Positions 1-7,577 of a stretch of 64,000 nt of DNA are shown here, piece after piece. The notes beneath the pieces are model-generated. The model was not told the origin of the DNA. It did not search any database and saw only the letters and a list, made by a program, of their open reading frames with translations. Both the position numbers and the translations under genes were made by a program. The stretch comes from Clostridiales bacterium (lineage in GTDB: Bacteria; Bacillota; Clostridia; Oscillospirales; Oscillospiraceae): positions 1 to 64,000 of the forward strand of contig JALFVN010000040.1 of the NCBI GenBank assembly GCA_022787565.1, read 5' to 3'. Each line of letters begins with the position of its first letter. Position 1 is the stretch's first letter.

Positions 1-107
1 TCGTTCAGAGAGTCGGACGCCTTTTTCACAGGGCTCTTGGGACGGTAGCCGCGATCCTGCGGGTCGATGTTGCCGTAGTACAGCTCCTCGATGATATTTC
101 CCCTCAT
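1..107 (-). CDS. DUF6809-like small protein, 3' part outside window
   Basis: The first 35 codons of a minus-strand gene are visible; the rest lies beyond the left edge. The N-terminus reads MRGNIIEELYYGNIDPQ, an opening I associate from memory with DUF6809 proteins of clostridial mobile elements. Its ATG overlaps the TGA of the upstream helix-turn-helix gene (ATGA), so the two are probably translationally coupled. Function is unknown. The position next to a tRNA-type attachment site supports its being element cargo. Confidence 0.6.
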   Translation of the reverse strand, partial: MRGNIIEELYYGNIDPQDRGYRPKSPVKKASDSLN

Positions 108-688
108 TGCCCGTCACTCCATTTCTGCAGCTCCCAGAGCCGGTCAATGTGGCGGCGGGACTTGCGGGTGGTTGTGTTGTGCTCCTCCGAGGAGAGCCAG
201 TCGATCAGATAGCACTTCGGGATCATGTACTTGTTCTGCAACGCCAGGGCGCGGAGCTTTCCGAATCGAATCCACTCGCAGACCGTGTGGCGGTTGTAGC
301 CGGTAAACTCCACGATGGCGGACACGTCGATCACGTCCGGATAGTCGGCCAGCTTGCTTTCATAGTAGCGCCGCGTCTTCTGCGGATCGTTGGGAAGGGG
401 CGGCTGAATGCGGATCTTGTAGGGCTTCACGTTCTCGTTTCCGTATTTGTACCAGCTGGTTGGCACGATGTACCGGCTGGGGTTGACCTCCCGGTTGATC
501 ATAAAGTCGATGACGTCTTTTTTCTTGATGGCGTAGCAGCGGGTTTTCTTCCCGGTGCAGACATGGGGGATCAGATTGAACTGCAGCAGATAGTGCGCCG
601 TCCGCTTGCTGATATGGCAGACCTTGCGCAGCTGCTCCTTATTCATGATCTCCGGATATTGTTCGAGTTCCTTTGCATCGTATGTCAT
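104..688 (-). CDS. Two-headed excisionase/MerR-like helix-turn-helix protein
   Basis: A 194-residue protein, likely DNA-binding. Two similar modules are visible. One is near residues 15-62 (MNKEQLRKVCHISKRTAHYL, ending KKKDVIDFM). The other is near 120-165 (IDVSAIVEFTGYNRHTVCEW, ending YLIDWL). Each resembles the winged helix-turn-helix of excisionases. I chose the ATG at 688 because GAAAGGAGCT lies just upstream; the longer open frame to 1027 runs through the tRNA remnant and is not coding. It lies 275 bp inside the element's attachment site, so a role in excision or in control of element genes is plausible. That role is inferred from fold and position only. Confidence 0.65.
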   Translation of the reverse strand: MTYDAKELEQYPEIMNKEQLRKVCHISKRTAHYLLQFNLIPHVCTGKKTRCYAIKKKDVIDFMINREVNPSRYIVPTSWYKYGNENVKPYKIRIQPPLPNDPQKTRRYYESKLADYPDVIDVSAIVEFTGYNRHTVCEWIRFGKLRALALQNKYMIPKCYLIDWLSSEEHNTTTRKSRRHIDRLWELQKWSDGQ

Positions 689-755
689 GACGAAGCTCCT
701 TTCTGTTTTTTTCGGTCCGAAAGGGTGCTTCATTGACGCTGCTGGGGTCTCTGTT

Positions 756-808
756 TTCTTGCCTAACTTCTTGCAAACGCGCAAGAACTGAGGCTTTTTA
801 CGCAAGAA
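756..808. promoter_or_regulatory. Cluster of four TTCTTGC half-sites (candidate arm-type or operator sites)
   Basis: TTCTTGC occurs at 756-762 and 768-774. Its reverse complement GCAAGAA occurs at 781-787 and 802-808. The inner two form a perfect inverted repeat with a six-base spacer. The cluster lies between the helix-turn-helix gene and the attachment site. It could be integrase arm-binding sites, excisionase sites or the operator of the gene starting at 688. Confidence 0.5.
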
Positions 809-963
809 CGCGGTTCTATTTGAACTCTGGGCTGGTTCAAAACGCCTCTGGCAGATACAGGTCGGAATGTCCGCAACTCCTTGCGGCGCCTGGGTTTTCG
901 GCATTTGACGAGGCTGCCCGTAACGACCTGCTCCAACCGCGTATCTGCCAATGATAGACAACA

Positions 964-1023
964 CTCGAAATCGTTTTGTCGGTGATGAGCCGGCACGTGG
1001 GTTCGAATCCCACGCCCTCCGCC
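964..1023 (+). other. 3' remnant of tRNA-Ser(CGA), attachment-site junction
   Basis: From the anticodon loop CTCGAAA at 964-970 onward the sequence reads as a tRNA-Ser. There is a 3' anticodon stem (TCGTTTT), a long serine-type variable arm (GTCGG...CCGGC), a T arm (GTGGG, TTCGAAT, CCCAC), an acceptor strand GCCCTCC, a G discriminator and an encoded CCA. Upstream of the loop the match ends: there is no pairing 5' anticodon stem, D arm or 5' acceptor strand. This is the pattern left when an element integrates at the anticodon loop and the intact tRNA lies at its far end, here outside the window to the left. Confidence 0.8.
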
Positions 1024-1030
1024 ACAATTT

Positions 1031-1072
1031 GTCCGAAAACTCGTTTTGTATGCGAGTTTTCGGACTATTTTG
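1031..1072 (+). terminator. Terminator behind the tRNA-Ser remnant
   Basis: GTCCGAAAACTCG pairs perfectly with CGAGTTTTCGGAC around a short loop and is followed by TATTTT. It is probably the native terminator of the tRNA gene. Confidence 0.7.
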
Positions 1073-1190
1073 GCTCTATGTCAATAGTTGGGGTAGCATC
1101 ATATGAGGGCGTTATTTCGCATCAGATTATATGCCCGTATAAACCAAGCAGCCGGGGCGACCCGGATTATTCTTATGAGAGGTCGATACT

Positions 1191-2009
1191 ATGCCCAATG
1201 TGATTGAAATAAGCGATTTTGCCGCGCCGGAGCTGGATGTATACGCAAGGCTCACGGAAAACCAGCTTCTGAACCGGCAGGAGCCGGAAAACGCGCTGTT
1301 TATCGCGGAGAGCCCCAACGTGATCCTCCGGGCCCTGGATGGGGGTTGCGTGCCGGTGTCCATGCTTCTGGAACGGAAGCATATCGCCGGCCAGGCGGCG
1401 GAGGTGATCGCCCGCTGCGGGGATATCCCGATCTACACCGCAGAACTGAGCATTCTCACCCAGCTCACCGGCTTTCCCCTGACACGGGGCGTGCTCTGCG
1501 CCATGCGCCGCCCGAAGCTGCCAGAGGCGGAAGAAATCTGTACAGGCGCAAGGCGCATAGCTGTCCTGGAGAACATTATGAACCCCACCAATCTGGGGGC
1601 CATCTTCCGTTCCGCCGCGGCGCTGGGCATGGACGCGGTGCTGCTCACCCCTGCCTGCTGCGACGGTCTGTACCGCCGGGCGGTAAGAGTCAGCATGGGC
1701 ACGGTGTTCCAGGTACCCTGGACCTATCTGGACTGCGCCTGGCCGGTTGAGGGGCAGGAGCTGCTGCACAGCCTGGGCTTCAAGACTGCCGCCATGGCGC
1801 TGACGGACAATTCCGTAAGCATCGAAGACCCACGGCTTATGGCGGAGGAAAAGCTGGCTATTGTTCTGGGCACCGAGGGGGATGGCCTTGCGGAGGAGAC
1901 CATCGCAAGCTGTGACTACACGGTGCGCATCCCCATGTCCCACGGGGTAGACTCGCTGAACGTGGCCGCCGCCAGCGCTGTGGCCTTCTGGCAGCTGAGG
2001 GTGAGATAA
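1191..2009 (+). CDS. SpoU/TrmH-family RNA 2'-O-methyltransferase
   Basis: A 272-residue protein that probably methylates a ribose 2'-OH in tRNA or rRNA using S-adenosylmethionine. The N-terminal half is the substrate-binding extension seen in TrmH/RlmB-type enzymes. The C-terminal half has the three SPOUT motifs: NPTNLGAIFRSAAALGMD (about 125-142), LGTEGDGL (about 225-232) and IPMSHGVDSLNVAAASAV (about 244-261), which forms the knotted cofactor site. The ATG at 1191 follows GAGAGGTCG. It is the first host gene right of the tRNA attachment site and appears monocistronic. The exact RNA target cannot be told from sequence. Confidence 0.88.
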   Translation: MPNVIEISDFAAPELDVYARLTENQLLNRQEPENALFIAESPNVILRALDGGCVPVSMLLERKHIAGQAAEVIARCGDIPIYTAELSILTQLTGFPLTRGVLCAMRRPKLPEAEEICTGARRIAVLENIMNPTNLGAIFRSAAALGMDAVLLTPACCDGLYRRAVRVSMGTVFQVPWTYLDCAWPVEGQELLHSLGFKTAAMALTDNSVSIEDPRLMAEEKLAIVLGTEGDGLAEETIASCDYTVRIPMSHGVDSLNVAAASAVAFWQLRVR

Positions 2010-2013
2010 ACAA

Positions 2014-2153
2014 GTCATCCTGAGCGAATTGCAGGCCGTTGTGAAACAGGCCCGGAAACGGCAACTGCGGCAAGATATGAGAGAAGGATCCCGTAATGAG
2101 AGCGCAGATGTTCTCATTACGGGATCCTTCGTCGCTTTGCTCCTCAGGATGAC
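2014..2153. repeat. Palindromic dispersed repeat (family A, full copy)
   Basis: A 140-bp element with 11-bp perfect terminal inverted repeats (GTCATCCTGAG at 2014-2024 and its complement at 2143-2153). An inner 19-bp inverted repeat is centred on GAAGGATCCCGTAATGAGA. Related copies occur at 35735-35828 and 45717-45806, with half copies near 32284, 45561 and 45928. No coding potential; it resembles a REP or MITE-type intergenic repeat. Confidence 0.75.
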
Positions 2154-2158
2154 ACTTG

Positions 2159-3352
2159 TTACCAGCAGGCCAGAACGTCGCTGTAGAAGCTGTCCAGCGC
2201 CTCCCTGGTGGGGAAGGTGGCCACATATATGCGGTTGCCCATAGCGCCGGCCAGAGCGTCGGGCATCCGGTCAACCATCTTCATGCAGGAACCGTACTTT
2301 GCCATGATGTCCTCGTGACTCATTTTAAAATTCTTGCCGTCCCGCAGTCCGGCAAAAGCGCAGAACTGATGTCCGCCCACAGGCGTCAGGGTGGAGTCAT
2401 AGGCGATCATATCGGCCCAGATCTTATACACGTTGGTGCTGTGGGCAAAGTTGATCATGTCGGGGGTGAAGCCGCCGCAGGGGCGCATGTTCACTTCCAG
2501 GGCCATGATCTGGCCCTTTTTGCCCAGTCCCTCCTGGTCCTGGGTCAGGCGGAAAAACTCAAAGTGGATAAAGCGGCTCTTCACGCCGAAACTCTTCACC
2601 GCCGCCCGGCCTGCGGCACGGGTATCCTCCGGCAGGTCCTTGAGAATGTAATAAATGGAGTTGTCGTTGTCGTTGACGATATCCATAATGGACATGGGGG
2701 TAATGTTGCCGGTTTCGAAAATGGGCTCGCCGTGGGAGTCGATGATGGCGTCATAGGAGTTGACCTCCGCGTGGACAAACTCCTCCATGATGTAAGGCAC
2801 GCCCTCGGGACGGGTGGCCATGAAGTGCTGAAGCTCCTCGTCGTTCTTCAGCTTGTAGGTGTGGGCAGCGCCCACGCCGTTGTCCGGCTTTACGACCACG
2901 GGATAGCCAACCCTGGCAATAAAGTCCCGGCAGCCCTCGATATCCTCCACCAGATGGTAGCGGGCCACGGTAATTCCAGCCTTCTCGTAGTATTCCTTCA
3001 TGCCGGATTTGTACTTGATGCGGTGCAGATCGCCCACCTGAAAACCGCTGGTGATGTTGAAGTCGGTGCGGAGCTTTGCGTCCTGCTCCAGCCAGTATTC
3101 GTTATTGGACTCCAGCCAGTCGATGCGGCCATACTTGAAGGTCAGGAAGGCCACGGCCCGGTATACCTCGTCGTAGTTTTCCAGACTGCCCACCTTGTAA
3201 TACTCGGTCAGGCTGTTTTTCAGCTCCGCTCTCAGCTCGTCGTAGGGCTGGTCGCCGATGCCCAGCACGTTCAGACCGTTGTTTTTCAGCTCACGGCAGA
3301 ACTGCCAGTAGTTGGTGGGAAAATTGGGGGAAATGAAGATGATGTTTTTCAT
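2159..3352 (-). CDS. ATP-grasp ligase-like protein
   Basis: A 397-residue protein of the ATP-grasp superfamily, which couples ATP hydrolysis to joining a carboxylate to an amine or thiol. Visible landmarks are an N-terminal Rossmann-like strand (MKNIIFISPNFP), the nucleotide-binding stretch GYPVVVKPDNGVGAAHTYKL (about 153-172), IMEEFVHAEVNSYDA and the metal-binding segment ALEVNMRPCGGFTPDM. The start at 3352 was preferred to an upstream in-frame ATG because conserved sequence begins there. It is third in a same-strand run with two esterase-fold proteins (31 bp gap upstream), so the three probably act together, perhaps on a peptide-like or acyl conjugate. The substrate is unknown. Confidence 0.8.
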   Translation of the reverse strand: MKNIIFISPNFPTNYWQFCRELKNNGLNVLGIGDQPYDELRAELKNSLTEYYKVGSLENYDEVYRAVAFLTFKYGRIDWLESNNEYWLEQDAKLRTDFNITSGFQVGDLHRIKYKSGMKEYYEKAGITVARYHLVEDIEGCRDFIARVGYPVVVKPDNGVGAAHTYKLKNDEELQHFMATRPEGVPYIMEEFVHAEVNSYDAIIDSHGEPIFETGNITPMSIMDIVNDNDNSIYYILKDLPEDTRAAGRAAVKSFGVKSRFIHFEFFRLTQDQEGLGKKGQIMALEVNMRPCGGFTPDMINFAHSTNVYKIWADMIAYDSTLTPVGGHQFCAFAGLRDGKNFKMSHEDIMAKYGSCMKMVDRMPDALAGAMGNRIYVATFPTREALDSFYSDVLACW

Positions 3353-3383
3353 GGTTGTTTTCTCTCTTCTCTCTGTATCAGAT

Positions 3384-4136
3384 TCATCCAAGCAGCTTGG
3401 GGAGGAAGTATTCTACCTGCTTATACCACCAGGGCCAATCGTGGGCACAGTCGTAGCCCCAGACGTCCACCCAGGTGTTGATGCCCTTGTTTTTCAGAAT
3501 ATCCCGCAGGGCAAAGGTGGTCTCCGGCCGCTCCCAGGGCCCCTGGCCCACACAGATGATGCCCTTGTTGCGGTTATACCGGGCAACATAGGGGTGATCT
3601 GCGGGCATGTTGCTCAGATAATGGACGGGGGAGTTCTGGTATACCAGCTCGTCCATGTAGCCGTCGAAGCCATAGTCGGCGGTGTAGATGCCGCTGAGGG
3701 CCAGCAGCCCGTCAAACTGGTCGGGGAAGCGGAAGAAAAGATTTGCTGCGTGGGTGGCGCCCAGACTGCAGCCGAAGGCGATGATGCCGGGATATCCTAC
3801 CCAGCCGTTGCAGCGGTTGGCCATGTCCCGGATAAAGGGGGCCATCTCGTCGGTGATGTATTTGATCCATTGCTCATGGCGGCGGATGCGCCAATAGGGG
3901 TTGCCGGATTTGGCCGACCAGGTCTCCTGATCAATGGTATCAATGGCAAAGACCATGGCCTTTCCCTCCTCGATCCAGGGGGCCCAGTGATAGCTCATAT
4001 GGTAGTTCTCAAAGTCGAAAAAACGGCCGTCCTGGCAGGGGATAAAGAGCACGGGACGGCCTGCGTGACCGTAGACCTTGCACTCCATATCTCTGCCCAG
4101 GGCCTGGCTGTATTCCTTAAAGTACTGCATTTTCAT
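3384..4136 (-). CDS. Alpha/beta-hydrolase, putative esterase
   Basis: A 250-residue predicted cytoplasmic alpha/beta hydrolase without a signal peptide. The nucleophile elbow reads FGCSLGATHA (G-x-S-x-G with serine), and the C-terminal YDCAHDWPWW supplies a likely catalytic histidine. The start at 4136 uses a GGAG ten bases upstream that lies within the end of the previous gene; the ATG at 4130 is an alternative. It follows the other esterase by 7 bp, so co-translation is likely. The best assignment is the putative-esterase (Fes-like) family; no substrate can be assigned. Confidence 0.78.
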   Translation of the reverse strand: MKMQYFKEYSQALGRDMECKVYGHAGRPVLFIPCQDGRFFDFENYHMSYHWAPWIEEGKAMVFAIDTIDQETWSAKSGNPYWRIRRHEQWIKYITDEMAPFIRDMANRCNGWVGYPGIIAFGCSLGATHAANLFFRFPDQFDGLLALSGIYTADYGFDGYMDELVYQNSPVHYLSNMPADHPYVARYNRNKGIICVGQGPWERPETTFALRDILKNKGINTWVDVWGYDCAHDWPWWYKQVEYFLPKLLG

Positions 4137-4143
4137 CGCTTTC

Positions 4144-4911
4144 TTACTCCAATCCGTAAAACAGTGTGTCCATAAAGAAGGGGATCTGCCGCTCCCAGCT
4201 GGCTTCGCAGTGGTCGCCGCCGGGGACAATGCGGCAGTTGAGCAGCACGCCGCGCTCCATCAGAATGGAGGCCACACGGCTGAAGCGGCGGAGCATATCC
4301 GGGTGATTGTTCAGCTCGTTTTCGCCGTAGTCCATATACACTACGGTGCCGGGGGCGATCTCCGCCTCCCGGAACATATGGTCAAGCCGTCCGCCTGCAA
4401 CCCAGACAGAGGGGGAAAGTGCCGCTGCTCTTGAGAATACATGGTTGTATTTTGTCACTGCGTAAAGGCTCATCAGTCCGCCCATGGAGCTTCCGGCAAT
4501 GAAGCTGTGCTCCCGGTCCGGCAGCGTGGGGTAATTTTCGTCGATCATGGGTTTGAAGGTGTTTATCATCCACTCCATGGTCTGCCGCCCCCGGCCCTTG
4601 ATGCGGCCGAAGCCCTCCTCGCTGAAGGTGAAGGGCGAATACTCGCTGAGGCGGCCATTGTTGGGGTCGTGGGTGCACTCCACCGCGGCGATAATCAGCG
4701 GCAGCTCACTGTCCTCCGCGTATTCCTGCATCCCCCAGCTTTTGCCGTAGGTGGCGTCCTCATCAAAGAAAACATTGTGCCCGTCGAACATGTACAGCAC
4801 GGGAAAGCGCAGCTCCGGGTCATCCTCCGCGCAGTCCGGCAGGTAAACATATGCGTTTCTGGGCTCATCCCCGGACAGCTCAGGGATCGTGATGCTCCAT
4901 TTGTCGATCAT
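4144..4911 (-). CDS. Putative esterase (Fes/COG2819-like)
   Basis: A 255-residue esterase-fold protein. The opening WSITIPELSGDEPRNAYVYL is typical of putative esterases related to S-formylglutathione hydrolase and enterochelin esterase. The nucleophile motif is AGSSMGGLMS (about 140-149), and PGGDHCEASW near residue 238 provides the catalytic histidine. No export signal is seen. It is the first gene of the esterase-esterase-ATP-grasp run on the minus strand. Family assignment is good; the biological ester is unknown. Confidence 0.82.
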   Translation of the reverse strand: MIDKWSITIPELSGDEPRNAYVYLPDCAEDDPELRFPVLYMFDGHNVFFDEDATYGKSWGMQEYAEDSELPLIIAAVECTHDPNNGRLSEYSPFTFSEEGFGRIKGRGRQTMEWMINTFKPMIDENYPTLPDREHSFIAGSSMGGLMSLYAVTKYNHVFSRAAALSPSVWVAGGRLDHMFREAEIAPGTVVYMDYGENELNNHPDMLRRFSRVASILMERGVLLNCRIVPGGDHCEASWERQIPFFMDTLFYGLE

Positions 4912-5108
4912 TGTCAGTTTCTCTTTTCCAAGATAGTTTTAATCAGTTTAGCACAGCAAAGTGAAAAATGCAATTCATGTTATCATAATTTAACGGCATC
5001 CGGCGCCCTTGTTTTTTGGAAAAAATGAACATAAGGAGAAAAGTCTTTGGAAAAAGGGGCGGGAAATGGTATAATGCTTCCTGTTACGGGACAGGAGGAA
5101 AACCATGG

Positions 5109-5333
5109 ACAGAGAGCCTGTACCTGCCGCCGGAGCATCTGCGGGGAATTTTCAGCCTGTCAGGCATTGTGATGCCGCCGGTTCTGCTGCACGGCAGAGT
5201 CGTGGGCAAATGGAAGCGCAGCGGGAAGAAGCTGACCGTCACGGCTTTTGAAGCCCTCTCCACCAGCGACAAGGACATGCTTGCCCAAGGCGCCGAAAAG
5301 CTGTGGAGCGGCGTAAAGCTGGAATTTCCGTGA
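5109..5333 (+). pseudogene. C-terminal remnant of a winged-helix (AlkZ/HTH_42-like) protein
   Basis: An open stretch encoding LYLPPEHLRGIFSLSG and then VLLHGRVVGKWKRSGKKL. This resembles the last 70-80 residues of the winged-helix DNA-binding proteins related to the glycosylase YcaQ/AlkZ. The roughly 300 preceding residues of the family are absent. The only in-frame ATG, at 5016, adds unrelated sequence. I read it as a decayed gene end, not a functional small protein. Confidence 0.5.
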
Positions 5334-5388
5334 AGAATTTACAGTTTATCCATTTAAGCGCAGAAATACAGATGATATAATAAATTTT

Positions 5389-5417
5389 ACGCGGCGCGAA
5401 CTGCGCCGCGTTTAACT
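5389..5417 (+). terminator. Stem-loop before the MATE gene
   Basis: ACGCGGCGC pairs with GCGCCGCGT around GAACT and is followed by a T-rich tail. It probably ends whatever transcript crosses the gene remnant and lies 20 bp before the MATE start. Confidence 0.55.
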
Positions 5418-5436
5418 TTTGATTGGATATGAGAAA

Positions 5437-6813
5437 ATGAAGGAAAACAACGACTTTTTAGGCACAGCGCCCGTAGGCGGGCTGCTGGTGAAGCTGGCCA
5501 TCCCCACAGTGGCGGCCCAGCTCATCAACATGCTGTACAACATTGTGGACAGAATCTACATCGGGCATATGCCGGAGGACGGGAACCTTGCCCTCACAGG
5601 CGTGGGCGTGTGTCTGCCCATTATTCTGATCGTTTCGGCCTTTGCCGCGCTTTTCGGCTCCGGCGGCGCACCCCGGGCCTCCATCTTCATGGGCCAGGGA
5701 GACAAGGAAAAGGCGGAAAAGACGCTGGGCGGCTGCTTTACCATGCAGGTCCTGGTGGCCCTGATGCTGACGGCAGTGCTGCTGCTGTGGAACCGGGAAC
5801 TGCTGCTCACCTTCGGCGCAAGCGAAAATACCATCGACTACGCCGTAAATTATATGAATATCTACGCCATGGGCACCATCTTTGTGCAGCTGACCCTGGG
5901 CATGAACGCCTTTATCACGGCCCAGGGCTTTGCCAGAACCGGCATGCTGACGGTGGCCATCGGCGCGGTGTGCAATATTATTCTGGACCCTATTTTCATT
6001 TTTGGGCTGGATATGGGCGTCAAGGGCGCGGCGCTGGCCACCATTCTCTCCCAGGGGGTGTCCTGCACCTGGGTGTTGCGCTTCCTTACCGGGAAAAAGA
6101 CTCTGCTTCGCATCAAAAAGGAGAATTTACGCATCCGGGGCTCCGTGGTGCTGCCCTGCATGGCGCTGGGGCTGGCTCCTTTCATCATGCAGTCCAGCGA
6201 GAGCGTGATTTTCGTCTGCTTCAACTCCTCCCTGCTGCGCTACGGCGGGGACATCGCCGTTGGGGCCATGACCATCCTCACCAGCGTGATGCAGTTTGCC
6301 ATGCTGCCCCTGCAGGGCCTGGGCCAGGGGGCACAGCCCATCATCAGCTATAACTACGGGGCGAAAAACGCGGAGCGGGTGAAAAAGACCTACCGCCTGC
6401 TGCTGACCGTGAGCCTCTCCTACGCGGCCTTCCTCTGGGCGCTGATTATGCTCTTTCCCCAGCTTTTCGCCGGTATCTTCACGCCGGACGCGGTGCTGAA
6501 AGACTTTGCCGCTAAGGCACTGAGAATCTACTGCGGCGCCATGATCATTTTCGGCATACAGACTGCCTGCCAGATGACCTTCATCTCCCTGGGCAACGCC
6601 AAGGCCTCCATCATGGTGGCGGTCATGCGGAAATTTGTGCTGCTGCTGCCGCTGATCTATATTATGCCCCGGCTGATGCAGGACAAGACCCTTGCGGTAT
6701 ACGCGGCGGAGCCGGTAGCAGACGTGATCGCGGTGACCTTTACCGCTGTTCTGTTCTTCTTCCAGTTCAGAAAGGCCATTAAACAAATTGAACAACAAGC
6801 TGAAAAGACCTGA
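5437..6813 (+). CDS. MATE-family multidrug efflux transporter
   Basis: A 458-residue integral membrane protein with about twelve hydrophobic segments arranged as two similar halves, as in MATE (NorM/DinF-type) exporters. These swap Na+ or H+ for drugs or metabolites. Family sequence is visible in PVGGLLVKLAIPTVAAQLIN, MLYNIVDRIYIGHMP and the second-half counterpart QFAMLPLQGLGQGAQPIISY. I chose the ATG at 5437, behind GGATATGAG, over a TTG six codons earlier. It is a single gene ending in a shared terminator with the convergent ABC operon. The substrate cannot be predicted. Confidence 0.92.
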   Translation: MKENNDFLGTAPVGGLLVKLAIPTVAAQLINMLYNIVDRIYIGHMPEDGNLALTGVGVCLPIILIVSAFAALFGSGGAPRASIFMGQGDKEKAEKTLGGCFTMQVLVALMLTAVLLLWNRELLLTFGASENTIDYAVNYMNIYAMGTIFVQLTLGMNAFITAQGFARTGMLTVAIGAVCNIILDPIFIFGLDMGVKGAALATILSQGVSCTWVLRFLTGKKTLLRIKKENLRIRGSVVLPCMALGLAPFIMQSSESVIFVCFNSSLLRYGGDIAVGAMTILTSVMQFAMLPLQGLGQGAQPIISYNYGAKNAERVKKTYRLLLTVSLSYAAFLWALIMLFPQLFAGIFTPDAVLKDFAAKALRIYCGAMIIFGIQTACQMTFISLGNAKASIMVAVMRKFVLLLPLIYIMPRLMQDKTLAVYAAEPVADVIAVTFTAVLFFFQFRKAIKQIEQQAEKT

Positions 6814-6834
6814 TGCAGATGCATCAGGTCTTTT
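6803..6834. terminator. Bidirectional terminator
   Basis: AAAAGACCTGATGC pairs with GCATCAGGTCTTTT around AGAT. It has A/T runs on both sides and serves the convergent MATE gene and ABC-2 operon. Confidence 0.8.
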
Positions 6835-6839
6835 CCGGT

Positions 6840-7577
6840 CTATTGCCGCCTCATCTGCCGCAAAAACAACAGCACGGCGGCCACGAGGGCCACGATCCCG
6901 TAGCCCAAAACCCAGAGCAGATGGGTCCAGATGTTGCTGTAATTGCCGGCGAGCACCGCCCGCTCCATCTCCACCGCGTGAACAAAGGGCAGGGCATAGG
7001 CAATGGCCTTGAAGGTGCCGCCCACCAGGTCCAGATCAAACCAGACCCCGGAGAGCCAGGCGGTCAGGTTGGTCAGCAGGGCGCCGCAGATGCCGCCTAC
7101 CTGCTTATCCGTAAGTACGCTGCCGCAGAGAAGACCCAGCGCGATAAAAAAGATCTCCGCCGGGATGAGCAGCAGCAAGGCCCAAAGCACGTTTATCGTC
7201 AGCTTCAGCCCCAGACAGGCCGCGGCCAGGTAGCACAGCAGGCACTGTGCTGCCGAGATGGGCAGCACAGGCAGCATATAGCCCAGAATGTAGTCCGAAG
7301 GCCGGAGAGGTGTGGTATACAGCCGCTGCAGCAGGGAAGAGGAGCGGTCCTTGGCGATCAGAGCCGCGGAAAACAGGGTCATGAAAGCCAGCCCAAAGAC
7401 CGTAAGGCCCGGGGTCAGCATATCCAGCTCGAAAAGGCTGACGGGGATATTGGCCTGTATGGCGCTGAGCAGAAACAGCAGCACCAGGGGAAAGCCCAGG
7501 CCGAAGCCCAGATTCAGCGGGTCCCGCAGAATTTCCCTGGCTGTGCGCAGAGAATAGGAGAACATACGCATCACCAT
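6840..7577 (-). CDS. ABC-2 type exporter permease
   Basis: A 245-residue membrane protein with six predicted hydrophobic helices and the ABC-2 permease layout. It starts with a cytoplasmic amphipathic stretch (MFSYSLRTAREILRDPLNLG). The middle contains AKDRSSSLLQRLYTTPLRPS, close to the usual ABC-2 coupling sequence. The final helix ends in a basic tail, FLRQMRRQ. Its start overlaps the ATPase gene by 7 bp, so the two form one exporter. Control by the TetR gene at the head of the operon suggests it exports the ligand that the regulator senses. Confidence 0.87.
   Translation of the reverse strand: MVMRMFSYSLRTAREILRDPLNLGFGLGFPLVLLFLLSAIQANIPVSLFELDMLTPGLTVFGLAFMTLFSAALIAKDRSSSLLQRLYTTPLRPSDYILGYMLPVLPISAAQCLLCYLAAACLGLKLTINVLWALLLLIPAEIFFIALGLLCGSVLTDKQVGGICGALLTNLTAWLSGVWFDLDLVGGTFKAIAYALPFVHAVEMERAVLAGNYSNIWTHLLWVLGYGIVALVAAVLLFLRQMRRQ

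Noticed and set aside
930..1023. A complete tRNA-Ser gene
   Set aside because: There is no D arm, no 5' acceptor strand and no 5' anticodon stem that pairs; only the 3' part from the anticodon loop is tRNA-like.
689..1027. Upstream extension of the helix-turn-helix gene to position 1027, giving a 307-residue frame
   Set aside because: It runs through the tRNA-Ser remnant and repeats, has no conserved sequence and lacks a ribosome site; the start at 688 has one.
5419..5436. TTG start six codons upstream for the MATE gene
   Set aside because: The ATG at 5437 is better spaced from GGATATGAG and matches family N-termini.
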